DNA from: JAVRLS01 sp031961205
Lineage (GTDB): Archaea > Thermoplasmatota > Thermoplasmata > Thermoplasmatales > Thermoplasmataceae
Reading direction: 5' to 3'
DNA length: 13,390 nucleotides
Assembly (NCBI GenBank): GCA_031961205.1
Contig: JAVRLS010000026.1
Coordinates: 1-13,390 of the forward strand
Both the position numbers and the translations under genes were made by a program. The notes under the pieces are model-generated. The model did no database searches, was not told the DNA's origin, and saw only the letters and a program-made list of their open reading frames with translations. Shown here piece by piece: positions 5,654 to 13,279 of this stretch; position 1 is the stretch's first letter; every line of letters begins with the position of its first letter.

Positions 5654-8600
5654 CATTCCCTCTTGACCGCGTTAGCGATGTCCAGAGAATATCCCGCCCT
5701 GAAAAATTCCTTCTTCATATCAGGCAGGAACTCAGGATTTCCTGAAAATTTCCTGACTGAAAAGCCATGGTTTTCCTTCCTTGTTGATATGGCAAGCACC
5801 GGTTCGCCCTTATAAACATAGTAGGAATTGAACTGCGTTCCGAATTTCCTCTTTATGAAACTGGAGAAGAAAAGCGATATCATGTCCTTATCCGTCAGAA
5901 TCCTGGTGATCTTCTTTCTGGATTCGCCGATATCTTTCTCAACATAATAGATATCTTCCGTATCCATGCATACGTACTTCTTCAGCCCTGACGTGTTCAG
6001 GAACCGGTATGATTCATCCTTCGTAATCCCGCATATCTGTGCAAACCCTTCCGGTGTCAGGAAGCCGAAGAATTTCATCGCATATTTTCTCAGCGTTTCC
6101 AGTGCCTCCATTCTCGTATACTTCTCTCCCACGTAGATGTACTTTCTCATTGAATCGCGGGCTATAACGCACTTCGAATACAATGACGATATCTTCTTCT
6201 TCAGGTTTTTTATGTCCCTTTCAAGGCCGTCGGTGATTTCCCTCTCCGATATGCCATCCGTAGAGAGTATGAAACGCACTATTTCCTGCTCGTCCCTGTC
6301 CAGCCCGGTTCCACGTATTGCACGGTATATAGAGATCACATCCTTCGTCGCATACGCATTCTCGCCGAATGGTCCGCTGAACTGGTAAAGAAGACCGGAA
6401 TCATAGTATCTTTCAAGGACGGAATCGCTTATGCCCGAATACATGGATTCAATGCCGTCCCTTATACCGAAGAGAAAAGATGAAAAGGCGTCGTATGTTG
6501 ATCCCGGGGTTACGGCCTTCCGCGGCACGTGCGACAGGGCAATGGCCACCATGCCATCTTCGTTAAGATCAACGGCTTCCGCAGGCATGGACATGATAAC
6601 ATTCCCTGACCTGTAAAAGCCTTCATAATCCTCCGTGCCCAGGCCGCTATCCGGATCGTGGATGATTATTTCATTTGGATAATAAAATGGCTTCAGGGCC
6701 TCAAAGAACTTCGCTGAATATCCCTTCTCATAAACGTTTATGTTCCTTATCCATACTGTACCGACTCTGGTTTCCTCGCTGTATGTCATTATTTCCTTTC
6801 CGTTATATATGAAAATGCGGTTGTAATCTATGCTATCCGTATATATACCGAGATACATTGCAACAGGATCATTTATGGAAACTATTATGCCGCCGTCACT
6901 ATAGGATTCCGTTTCAGATGAATAGTAAACATTTCCGTTGTAGTAGACCTTGCTTGAAGCGTCAAGGCTGTTCAGGCGTATCCAGAAGAAACGCCTGAGC
7001 TCATCGAATGATACCGGCCCGTAATGTTTTACCAGCAAAGCCATTGCTTCCTTCTCTTCCATTTTTTTCCTTACGGTGGGAACTATATACGAATCCTTCC
7101 TTGATATCCTGATCTTGAATTCAAGTGATCTTATAACCTGCCTGGCGATCTTCTTATCATAGCCGCTTTTTGCTGATATATCCTTATCCGTACCGTAACC
7201 CTTTTCTATTATGTCCATGACCTTTTTCTCTATTTCCGAAAGTTCCTCATACCTGAGCGAGTAAAGGGCATCTGCCAGCCATTCCGATATATATGTCATT
7301 TTTGCCTTTATGTAGCGCCCCTTCATGATTACCGGGGATTCCGGTATACCCCTGAAGTTCTCGCCGATGCGTGACCTTAAGTTCAATTCATCGAAGGCAA
7401 AGCCGTAACGATCGAAATATCCGTTCACATCCGGAACCTTTACTGATAATTTTTTCAGCCTGTATTCCATCACATTGAATTCTGACATCATCGATCTTAT
7501 GTCGTCCCTGATCACGTACTGCCTGGAATATACGGGCGTTATGTAATCGTAAACAGCTTCACCTGACGAGACAAGACTGTCAGCAGCTTCCTTTATCTCC
7601 TCCCGTGGCAGCGGAATCTTGATCTCCAGCTCCTCAATGGTCTGCGGCCCGAAGGCGGAAAGTATCATGCCTGCGATCTTTTTAACCGAATCTTTCCTGC
7701 CCACCGGATCGGGCTTCAGATCGTTCTTAACGTATACGGTCATGCCCTCCCTGATCTTCCTCCTGACCATGTAGGATGATTCTAAATCCATAAGCGTGTC
7801 CTTTACCGCTTCCTCGCCAAGCTTCGCCTTTTCCCTTATTTCAGAAAATGAAAGCCCGTCACACGCGTCGTATACCTTCTTTTCGTTTCCAGACAGCTCC
7901 CTTTCCTTCGCAAAGAGTGAATAATAAACTGGATAGTAATCGATGGAAGTCCACTGGACACCCTTCATATAAACTGAAACGATTTTGTCCTCCGAAACGG
8001 CCCTTGCCACATCTTCGCTTATATCCGAAGATGCATGCGCGTAAGGCGAGTTGAAACGACCACGCATTATGTCCATGTATGGAAAATACCTTGAAAATAC
8101 TATCAGGGAATCGTATCCGCTTACAACCGGTACCTTTCTTGAGAAATAGTCGTCAACGCTCTTCTGGTCGTTGAACATGAAGGATACCTGATCAGTACCG
8201 TATATCTGCGACAGCATCTTGCTCTGAAGTTCCCTGAGCATCCTTGATCTGTCTTCCATCATGACTATGTCGGAGGATCCGGCCATTATCATGCCGTAGG
8301 AGAACGGGCTTGTATCCCTTGAATAGCCACGTACCTGCACTTTTCCCGCGTCGATCACGTCGCCTACATATTCAAGGGCACGGGGAACATCCATCATGTC
8401 ATCCGTTATCTCCCTCATGGTCTCTATAAGTATCGAAAAATCCGGGTATTTTTCAAGCTCGTGAAGCAGCTTGTCACTTCTGAGCTGCTGATGTGCAACA
8501 GAAACATCATATCCCTTATAGGACCTCAGTATCATGAGGGATCTGGATGCACAGTGCCTGAATCTCTGCTTGAAAACCTCTGTGTTCACCAGTGATCTCT

Positions 8601-10746
8601 TCACATAGTCCTGGAAGTTGGAGGCATTTATCAGGTGTATGGCTTCCTGTATATTCAGGTTCTTTTCGGTATAGAGAATGAAGCCATCATCGGTAACGGT
8701 TATCCTTATATTGATACCGTACCTGTTTGAAATGGCCTGTGCGTAAGCCCTTGAAAGTGCATCGTTGATCCTTCTTCCGACCGGCACATGGAATATTATT
8801 CCGTAAACCTTATCCGATTCTATGTATCCCTCCACAAGGCATGATTTTTCAGTCGGTATGCCGTAACCGATCTGCGCCTTTATGTACGATATTATGCTGT
8901 TTGCGCTGTTCCCGTCGATATGGTAATCGCGCATCAGCATGCTGTAAGGGTTTTCGCCCTTCTGTATTGTATCCGCGATGTTTTTCCTGAATTCGCCTAT
9001 CATAACGCCGAGATCGTAGCTCCTTGGCAGAAGCTCACCTGTCCATGAAGGCACGGTGGGCTTCATCCCGGTGGCGGATCTCACATATACACGGTTTCTT
9101 GAAGTCCTCTGGAAGGCATAGGCCCTGGCTCCAAGGGCGAACACATCACCGGCCTTCAGGCGTTCAACAAATTTGTCGCTGAGTTCGCCGACATTCTTCC
9201 CGTTCTCATTTATCACCCTGTAGTTTGCCTCATCGGGAATCGTGCCGACGTTCATGAAATAGATCATCCTTGTGCTCTTCTTCTTTCCGAAGGATTTTGT
9301 GTCAGGATCATACCACACCTTGGGGTATATGGCTATGTCTTCCATATTCCCTGAAAGGTAATTTATGGTTGACATGAAATCACTGAAGGAGAGAGTATTG
9401 AATGTGTATGATTTTTTCAGGAGTGAATAAGCCTCGTCGATGTTCCATGCCTTTTCTATGGACATGCCTACGAGAACCTGCGCCAGGACATCAAGGGGGT
9501 TAAGGGGTATGTCCACCCTGTCTATCTGCCTGTCGTATGCCGCCTTGGTGAGAACTGCACATTCAACAAGATCGTCAAGGGTGAAAACAATGAAAACGCC
9601 CTTCGAGAGTTCGTTGATGCCGTGTCCGGATCGCCCTATCCTCTGCAGCCCTTTGGAAACGGATTTCGGGCTCCCGATCTGGATCACAAGATCGATCGAA
9701 CCGATATCAATGCCAAGTTCAAGGGATGTCGATGTTATAACACATTTGAGCTCACCCCTCTTGAGCTTGTTCTCAACCTCAAGCCTCATTTCCTTTCCCA
9801 TAGACGAATGGTGGGCTTCCAGGCTCTCTATGCCATGGCTTTTGAGACGCATCGCAACGTGCTCGGTTCCGCTCCTGGTGTTTGTAAAAATGAGCGTTGT
9901 CCTGTATTTCTTTACAAGATCTGCGATTATATCGTACATTCTGTCGTTTGCAACCTCGTAACTGACCCTTGTAAGGTCCTCAACCGGAGTTATTGTTCTC
10001 AAATCGAGATATTTCTCGCTGTTTATTTCGACTATATCGCATTCGCGCGGGCCGTCTTCCGAAAAGCCGGTGAGGTATTTTGCTATCTCCTGGATCGGCG
10101 ACTGGGTTGCGGACAGACCTATCCTCACGGGATTTCCGGACAGTGTTGAAAGCCTCTCAAGGTTTGCTGAAAGGAGGCTTCCGCGCTTGGTAGAGGAAAT
10201 TTCGTGTATTTCATCTACAATGACATACCTGACACTTTTCAGGTTGTCGCGGAATTTAGGAGACGAAAGGGCAAGGGAAAGCGATTCTGGCGTTGTTATC
10301 AGTATATGCGGTGGTTTCCGTGACATTTTCTGCCTTTCGCTCAGGCTGGTATCACCTGACCTGACGGATACCTTGATTTTTTTAATCTTATCGCCATTCT
10401 TTTCCGCAATTTCATATATGCCTTCCAGCGGCTTTTTCAGGTTCTTGTCTATGTCGTTTGCCAGGGCTTTGAGCGGGCTTATGTAAACACAGTATATCCT
10501 GTCTTCAAGCTGTTCATTCCTGGCAAGTATGAACAGTTCGTTTATTATTGAAAGAAAAGCGGTAAGTGTCTTCCCTGTTCCGGTCGGGCTTGACACAAGG
10601 ACGTTCTTTCCGGCATGGATCAGGGGTATGGCCTCCTTCTGCGGATCCGTCAGCGAAGAATAGTTGCTGTCAAACCATTCTGCAACATATGGATCGAGAA
10701 AACGAAAATATTCTTCAATTCTGAATGCCGGTTCATTTGCTTCCAT
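5653..10746 (-). CDS. lhr: Extended Lhr-type superfamily 2 helicase, 1697 aa
   Basis: The start chosen is the ATG at 10746 (1697 residues); the frame is open 16 codons further, but a TATA box lies inside that stretch. The N-terminal half is an Lhr core: Q motif near LTDPQKEAIP (32-41), Walker A SSPTGTGKT (52-60), ISPLKAL (89-95), DEIH (178-181), SAT (212-214), LIFTNTRS (285-292), LELGIDIG (342-349) and QRIGRSGH (368-375), then the core's winged helix and PSWTGE region (about 566-571), ending near residue 855. Lhr proteins are ATP-driven 3'-5' translocases acting on DNA or DNA:RNA hybrids in repair or RNA processing. Archaeal cores are usually 850-950 residues; here about 840 more follow, with several stretches that look like winged helices (about 955-1000, 1050-1090, 1200-1290, 1500-1570). 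Size and layout recall long bacterial Lhr. It is a monocistronic-looking gene. Confidence 0.93.
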   Translation of the reverse strand: MEANEPAFRIEEYFRFLDPYVAEWFDSNYSSLTDPQKEAIPLIHAGKNVLVSSPTGTGKTLTAFLSIINELFILARNEQLEDRIYCVYISPLKALANDIDKNLKKPLEGIYEIAEKNGDKIKKIKVSVRSGDTSLSERQKMSRKPPHILITTPESLSLALSSPKFRDNLKSVRYVIVDEIHEISSTKRGSLLSANLERLSTLSGNPVRIGLSATQSPIQEIAKYLTGFSEDGPRECDIVEINSEKYLDLRTITPVEDLTRVSYEVANDRMYDIIADLVKKYRTTLIFTNTRSGTEHVAMRLKSHGIESLEAHHSSMGKEMRLEVENKLKRGELKCVITSTSLELGIDIGSIDLVIQIGSPKSVSKGLQRIGRSGHGINELSKGVFIVFTLDDLVECAVLTKAAYDRQIDRVDIPLNPLDVLAQVLVGMSIEKAWNIDEAYSLLKKSYTFNTLSFSDFMSTINYLSGNMEDIAIYPKVWYDPDTKSFGKKKSTRMIYFMNVGTIPDEANYRVINENGKNVGELSDKFVERLKAGDVFALGARAYAFQRTSRNRVYVRSATGMKPTVPSWTGELLPRSYDLGVMIGEFRKNIADTIQKGENPYSMLMRDYHIDGNSANSIISYIKAQIGYGIPTEKSCLVEGYIESDKVYGIIFHVPVGRRINDALSRAYAQAISNRYGINIRITVTDDGFILYTEKNLNIQEAIHLINASNFQDYVKRSLVNTEVFKQRFRHCASRSLMILRSYKGYDVSVAHQQLRSDKLLHELEKYPDFSILIETMREITDDMMDVPRALEYVGDVIDAGKVQVRGYSRDTSPFSYGMIMAGSSDIVMMEDRSRMLRELQSKMLSQIYGTDQVSFMFNDQKSVDDYFSRKVPVVSGYDSLIVFSRYFPYMDIMRGRFNSPYAHASSDISEDVARAVSEDKIVSVYMKGVQWTSIDYYPVYYSLFAKERELSGNEKKVYDACDGLSFSEIREKAKLGEEAVKDTLMDLESSYMVRRKIREGMTVYVKNDLKPDPVGRKDSVKKIAGMILSAFGPQTIEELEIKIPLPREEIKEAADSLVSSGEAVYDYITPVYSRQYVIRDDIRSMMSEFNVMEYRLKKLSVKVPDVNGYFDRYGFAFDELNLRSRIGENFRGIPESPVIMKGRYIKAKMTYISEWLADALYSLRYEELSEIEKKVMDIIEKGYGTDKDISAKSGYDKKIARQVIRSLEFKIRISRKDSYIVPTVRKKMEEKEAMALLVKHYGPVSFDELRRFFWIRLNSLDASSKVYYNGNVYYSSETESYSDGGIIVSINDPVAMYLGIYTDSIDYNRIFIYNGKEIMTYSEETRVGTVWIRNINVYEKGYSAKFFEALKPFYYPNEIIIHDPDSGLGTEDYEGFYRSGNVIMSMPAEAVDLNEDGMVAIALSHVPRKAVTPGSTYDAFSSFLFGIRDGIESMYSGISDSVLERYYDSGLLYQFSGPFGENAYATKDVISIYRAIRGTGLDRDEQEIVRFILSTDGISEREITDGLERDIKNLKKKISSLYSKCVIARDSMRKYIYVGEKYTRMEALETLRKYAMKFFGFLTPEGFAQICGITKDESYRFLNTSGLKKYVCMDTEDIYYVEKDIGESRKKITRILTDKDMISLFFSSFIKRKFGTQFNSYYVYKGEPVLAISTRKENHGFSVRKFSGNPEFLPDMKKEFFRAGYSLDIANAVKRE

Positions 10747-10774
10747 ATATTCAGTTCCGTATGCTAAGACTTCA

Positions 10775-10786
10775 AGATATTTAAAC
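10775..10786 (-). promoter_or_regulatory. TATA box for the Lhr helicase
   Basis: TTTAAATATC on the minus strand is centred about 34 nt upstream of the ATG at 10746, predicting a leader of ten nucleotides or less. It overlaps the codons of the longer possible N-terminus, which argues against that extension. Confidence 0.5.
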
Positions 10787-10851
10787 ATTAACAATTTAAT
10801 TCTGTTTTATTAGAATCAGTAAAATAGGTTATAATAGCATGTACTGAATAT

Positions 10852-11052
10852 TTATATCCATGATCTGCTTATATATAGACACAGATTCTGGTCCGGAGGC
10901 AGATTATCCTTAAGTTCTTTCAGGAGGAGTTCGGGCATCCATGGCCTCCGCGATCTGAAGGATGGCCTGAATAAGAATTTTTGCATATTTTTCAGGATGC
11001 TGTATTCTACCGGATCAGTGCTTAACGGATAGTTAAAGACTGATGAGAACCT
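10852..11052 (-). pseudogene. Gene-like open frame, possibly a decayed or N-terminally cut gene
   Basis: The minus-strand frame is open for 66 codons between TGA at 11053-11055 and TAA at 10852-10854. The first ATG is at 10986, giving 44 residues (MQKFLFRPSFRSRRPW, then MPELLLKELKDNLPPDQN and a short YISRSWI end). The codon choice (AGG, CTG, AAG, ATA) and the mix of hydrophobic and charged residues look like real coding sequence rather than noise. I do not recognise the family. No convincing TATA box precedes the ATG, so a fragment of an older gene is as likely as a small intact gene. It lies 106 nt upstream of lhr on the same strand. Confidence 0.3.
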
Positions 11053-11158
11053 TCATTTACGCACGGTATGAATAAAAAAGTTGATGGATGATATCAACGC
11101 GCAGGAACAATAGAAAAGAAGCCGGATTCCGGAGAAACGATAAATGTCACTGGAAAAA

Positions 11159-11170
11159 TTCTAAATAATA
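11159..11170 (+). promoter_or_regulatory. TATA-like box for the ABC transporter operon
   Basis: TTCTAAATAATA is centred about 20 nt before the first ATG (11185) and about 35 nt before the second (11200). The predicted transcript start falls between the two, so the box does not settle which codon is used. Confidence 0.4.
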
Positions 11171-11184
11171 CGCATATCATTACG

Positions 11185-12042
11185 ATGATAGTAGCTGCCA
11201 TGATATCCGTAACGTCTTTATCTAAAAGATACGAAAACGATCATTATGCATTGAAGGATGTTACCTTTGACATAAGCAAGAAGGTAACTTCTATAATAGG
11301 CAGAAACGGTGCAGGAAAGACGACTCTTATGAGAATACTCTGCACACAGCTTCTGCAGACTTCAGGCACGGCGATGGTAAACGGTTATGATACGCGTAAG
11401 GATGCTGAAAAAATAAGGAAGATCATCGTAAGCATACCTCAGGAGGCAAGTCCTATAGGTTATCTGACGCCTGCGGAACATCTGCACATGTATCTTGTGG
11501 CAAGAGGATTTTCACTGCACCAGGCAAAGGAGGAGACCAGGAGGGCGCTGGAGACCCTGGAAATGCGTGAAGCTGCTAATACGCCAACGGATATGCTTTC
11601 AGGTGGCATGAAACGGAAGGTTTTTGTTGCAATGGCACTGGCATCCAATGCCGACATAGTTTTCTTGGATGAGCCGACGACGGGCCTGGATCCGGTATCG
11701 ATGATGGAGGTCTGGTCAGCCATAAAGGAGCTCCGTGGAAATGTTGTATTGACAACACATTATATGGAGGAGGCCTCGAAACTTTCGGACGATGTTATAA
11801 TGATAGATTCCGGGAAGGTATTGTTGCATGGTTCGATTGGATCACTCCTCTCGAAATTTGATGGGATGGTAAGGGCCGAAACAGGCAACCCCGACGACGA
11901 ATCGGATCACAGGATAGGCAATACCTATTTTCTCTATGTGAAGATTGAAGATGCCGAAAAATATGTTCGGAGAGGGTATTCAATCAGAAAAATAAGCCTG
12001 GAGGATCTTTTCCTGATCAGAGGTGTACAGGTTGAATATTAA
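11185..12042 (+). CDS. ABC-2 type transporter, ATP-binding protein
   Basis: The 285-residue product has every ABC ATPase motif in order: Walker A GRNGAGKTT (39-47), Q-loop glutamine Q86, signature LSGGMKRK (138-145), Walker B IVFLDEP (158-164), D-loop GLDP (167-170) and switch H192 in TTHYMEE. The C-terminal YSIRKISLEDLFL is the usual ending of ATPases that work with ABC-2 permeases. It should power export from the cytoplasmic face of the membrane together with the permease encoded next. The substrate is unknown; relatives carry drugs, lipids or polysaccharides. The ATG at 11185 opens the frame, but the one at 11200 (MISVTSLSKRY) gives the standard family N-terminus and may be the real start. 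The stop codon overlaps the permease start. Confidence 0.94.
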   Translation: MIVAAMISVTSLSKRYENDHYALKDVTFDISKKVTSIIGRNGAGKTTLMRILCTQLLQTSGTAMVNGYDTRKDAEKIRKIIVSIPQEASPIGYLTPAEHLHMYLVARGFSLHQAKEETRRALETLEMREAANTPTDMLSGGMKRKVFVAMALASNADIVFLDEPTTGLDPVSMMEVWSAIKELRGNVVLTTHYMEEASKLSDDVIMIDSGKVLLHGSIGSLLSKFDGMVRAETGNPDDESDHRIGNTYFLYVKIEDAEKYVRRGYSIRKISLEDLFLIRGVQVEY

Positions 12043-12754
12043 GTTCATCGGGGTCTTCACCTGGTATTACGGATTCAAGACCATACCAAGAGGCCCCTCG
12101 TATATAATATCATCAATTCTTTATCCGCTTGTTTTTCTTTTCCTGATAACGGTTTTTTCATCGGGAAGATTCCTTGATTATGCAGTTATAGGCGGATTCA
12201 TCTCAATAATAGGAATGAATGCAATATACAGCAGCAGCGATATTGCCTTTCAGCGCCTCCAGTTAAGAACACAGGATCTGTTTGTAGCCACAAGCATAAG
12301 CTCAACGGATTATATGCTTGCGATGACATTCAGCTATCTTGCAACATCAATACCCGGGCTTGTAGTTTATACGCTTATAGGATCACTCTTATCCCTTTTC
12401 AATTTTATGAATGCAACTGTGCTCCTTGTTCTTCTTCTTCTGGTACTTTTCGGTGTCAGCTCCATAGCATTTCTGGTTTCCGGCCTGGTCAGGCATGTGA
12501 GAAATGTATGGGGAATATCCGGAATATTAAGCGTACTGTTAAACGTCCTTCCCCCAATATTTTATCCCTATTCAATACTTCCAAGACCGGTGCTGTACAT
12601 ATTTATGATATCTCCGGTAACTCCGGCCGCGATGCTGGCCCAGGCCGCATTCAAGCTTCAACCTTTCGAACCGTACGTTATAATCGTGCTTTTAATGGAA
12701 ATAGCCATCTACATGTATTTTGCCAGCAAGATGAATCACTGGCGCGAAAAATAG
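12032..12754 (+). CDS. ABC-2 type transporter permease
   Basis: About 240 residues with six probable membrane spans (near 22-42, 50-70, 95-120, 126-150, 160-180 and 214-234), the usual count for an ABC-2 permease; NVLPPIFYPYSILP before the last part matches the family's conserved region. It forms the membrane channel for the preceding ATPase. A GTG at 12023 is possible (243 residues), but a TTG at 12032 is preceded by AGAGGTG at 12019-12025 with a 6-nt gap, a good Shine-Dalgarno sequence, and that GTG lies inside it. The start is within the ATPase gene, 11 nt before its end, so translation is probably coupled. The substrate cannot be inferred. Confidence 0.9.
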   Translation: MNIKFIGVFTWYYGFKTIPRGPSYIISSILYPLVFLFLITVFSSGRFLDYAVIGGFISIIGMNAIYSSSDIAFQRLQLRTQDLFVATSISSTDYMLAMTFSYLATSIPGLVVYTLIGSLLSLFNFMNATVLLVLLLLVLFGVSSIAFLVSGLVRHVRNVWGISGILSVLLNVLPPIFYPYSILPRPVLYIFMISPVTPAAMLAQAAFKLQPFEPYVIIVLLMEIAIYMYFASKMNHWREK

Positions 12755-12901
12755 GGCAAAGGACCGGCTCAATTTTGATTGCCGGATCATTTATAGAAAA
12801 TATGATCATCGAAATAAAAAGATGATCCTCATATTATTAAAGAAGAAAGATGAGGGCCTGAATTTAAAAACTATTCGATTACGAAAGCCACTGAGCTTGC
12901 G
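12755..12901. other. 3' flank of the ABC operon with nested inverted repeats
   Basis: No gene is seen. CCGGC (12764-12768) pairs with GCCGG (12781-12785) around a T-rich loop and may mark the transcript end. GATCATC (12804-12810) pairs with GATGATC (12821-12827), GGATCAT (12784-12790) can compete for ATGATCC (12822-12828), and CCTCAT (12827-12832) pairs with ATGAGG (12850-12855). These are mutually exclusive or stacked hairpins. Their function is unknown. Confidence 0.35.
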
Positions 12902-13094
12902 ATGTGGATGAAGCGCGAAGGGTTTATTAGAAATAACGATATCCATTTACAAGTACTGTGGGACACACGGGAATTTAAGCCTGATAAGCCACCCGAAGGA
13001 GATGGTGAGAGATGGAGTAAGACCTTCAGATCGGTGAAGAAGGCACTGTCGTTGAAGCAGGAACCTCCAGTGCTTTAGCACGGGGAGGATGTCA
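12902..13094 (+). mobile_element. Decayed IS200/IS605-family right end (TnpB C-terminus remnant)
   Basis: ACTGTGGGACACACGGGAAT (12955-12974) encodes TVGHTG, the common tail motif of TnpB (OrfB) after its zinc ribbon, but a stop follows at once in that frame. A different frame, open from 12854 and with an ATG at 12902 (58 codons), continues as FKPDKPPEGDGERWS and ends SLKQEPPVL at a TAG (13076-13078), again like a TnpB C-terminus (usual form ..KQEA..). Together this reads as a TnpB 3' end broken by a frameshift. The DNA from 13053 (GAAGCAGGAACCTCC), the hairpin and GGGGAGGATGTCA is the very characteristic right end of archaeal IS605/IS1341-type elements. No catalytic RuvC part, TnpA or left end is in the window, so the element is a remnant. 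Confidence 0.65.
12955..13094 (+). ncRNA. Omega-RNA-like 3' segment of the IS605 remnant
   Basis: In intact IS200/IS605 elements the TnpB 3' end and right end are transcribed as the omega RNA, whose scaffold ends at the element border and whose guide is the flanking DNA. Here the terminal hairpin is kept: CCTCC (13064-13068) with GGAGG (13084-13088) and GTGC (13070-13073) with GCAC (13078-13081) around a TTTA loop. The guide would begin near 13095. Whether it is transcribed or serves any TnpB encoded elsewhere is unknown. Confidence 0.35.
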
Positions 13095-13102
13095 GTGCGC
13101 AT

Positions 13103-13216
13103 TTATAGTTCTTTACTTGCATGACTATACTTTAGTTCTGGAATTTCACTATCTGTTTCTTGGCAGATAAATACAGACTTATTGAGAATTTCTGCATTCC
13201 TCTGATACATAGCCAT
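13103..13216 (-). CDS. Possible 37-residue protein or truncated gene beside the IS605 end
   Basis: An ATG at 13216 opens 37 codons on the minus strand (MAMYQRNAEILNKSVFICQE at the start, LKYSHASKEL at the end) to TAA at 13103-13105. The composition looks coding, and TATA-like sequences lie 12-20 nt upstream in a very AT-rich stretch. I do not recognise it. The stop is only about 9 nt from the presumed border of the IS605 remnant, so it could be the N-terminal piece of a gene cut by that insertion. It diverges from the plus-strand frame at 13280. Confidence 0.35.
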   Translation of the reverse strand: MAMYQRNAEILNKSVFICQETDSEIPELKYSHASKEL

Positions 13217-13260
13217 ATTATATTTATACATAAATATAAGTTTAATAATATGTATAAAAA
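13214..13260. promoter_or_regulatory. AT-rich divergent promoter region with palindrome
   Basis: ATATTTAT and ATAAATAT form an 8-bp inverted repeat with a 2-nt spacer (about 13219-13236). An outer pair, CATATTAT (from 13214) and ATAATATG (to 13252), encloses it. TATAAAAA at 13253-13260 lies about 25 nt before the plus-strand ATG at 13280, and TATA-like sequence faces the minus-strand ATG at 13216. The layout suits two divergent promoters, perhaps with an operator. Confidence 0.45.
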
Positions 13261-13279
13261 GGTAGGTAATTAACTATAA

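Larger units (their letters stand above)
10795..11184. other. Intergenic region between lhr and the ABC operon
   Basis: This 390-nt stretch has no recognised gene. The part next to lhr is very AT-rich, with several TATA-like stretches (near 10847-10857 and 10870-10878). The middle holds a minus-strand open frame (10852-11052). A 7-bp inverted repeat, CGGAGGC at 10894-10900 and GCCTCCG at 10944-10950, lies within it. GTTGAT/ATCAAC (11080-11085 and 11093-11098, 7-nt spacer) is a possible operator for the ABC operon. A basic 26-codon plus-strand frame (11088-11168) looks like chance. Confidence 0.5.

Noticed and set aside
9440..10149. Two plus-strand open frames of 173 and 175 codons.
   Set aside because: They lie opposite the helicase core, where the minus strand encodes unmistakable SF2 motifs; their translations show no family pattern.
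10747..10794. 16-residue N-terminal extension of the Lhr helicase.
   Set aside because: Its codons overlap the probable TATA box; the ATG at 10746 fits the predicted transcript start.
12508..12825. A 105-codon plus-strand frame overlapping the permease end.
   Set aside because: It is a shadow of the permease gene in another frame, with no membrane pattern or recognisable domain.
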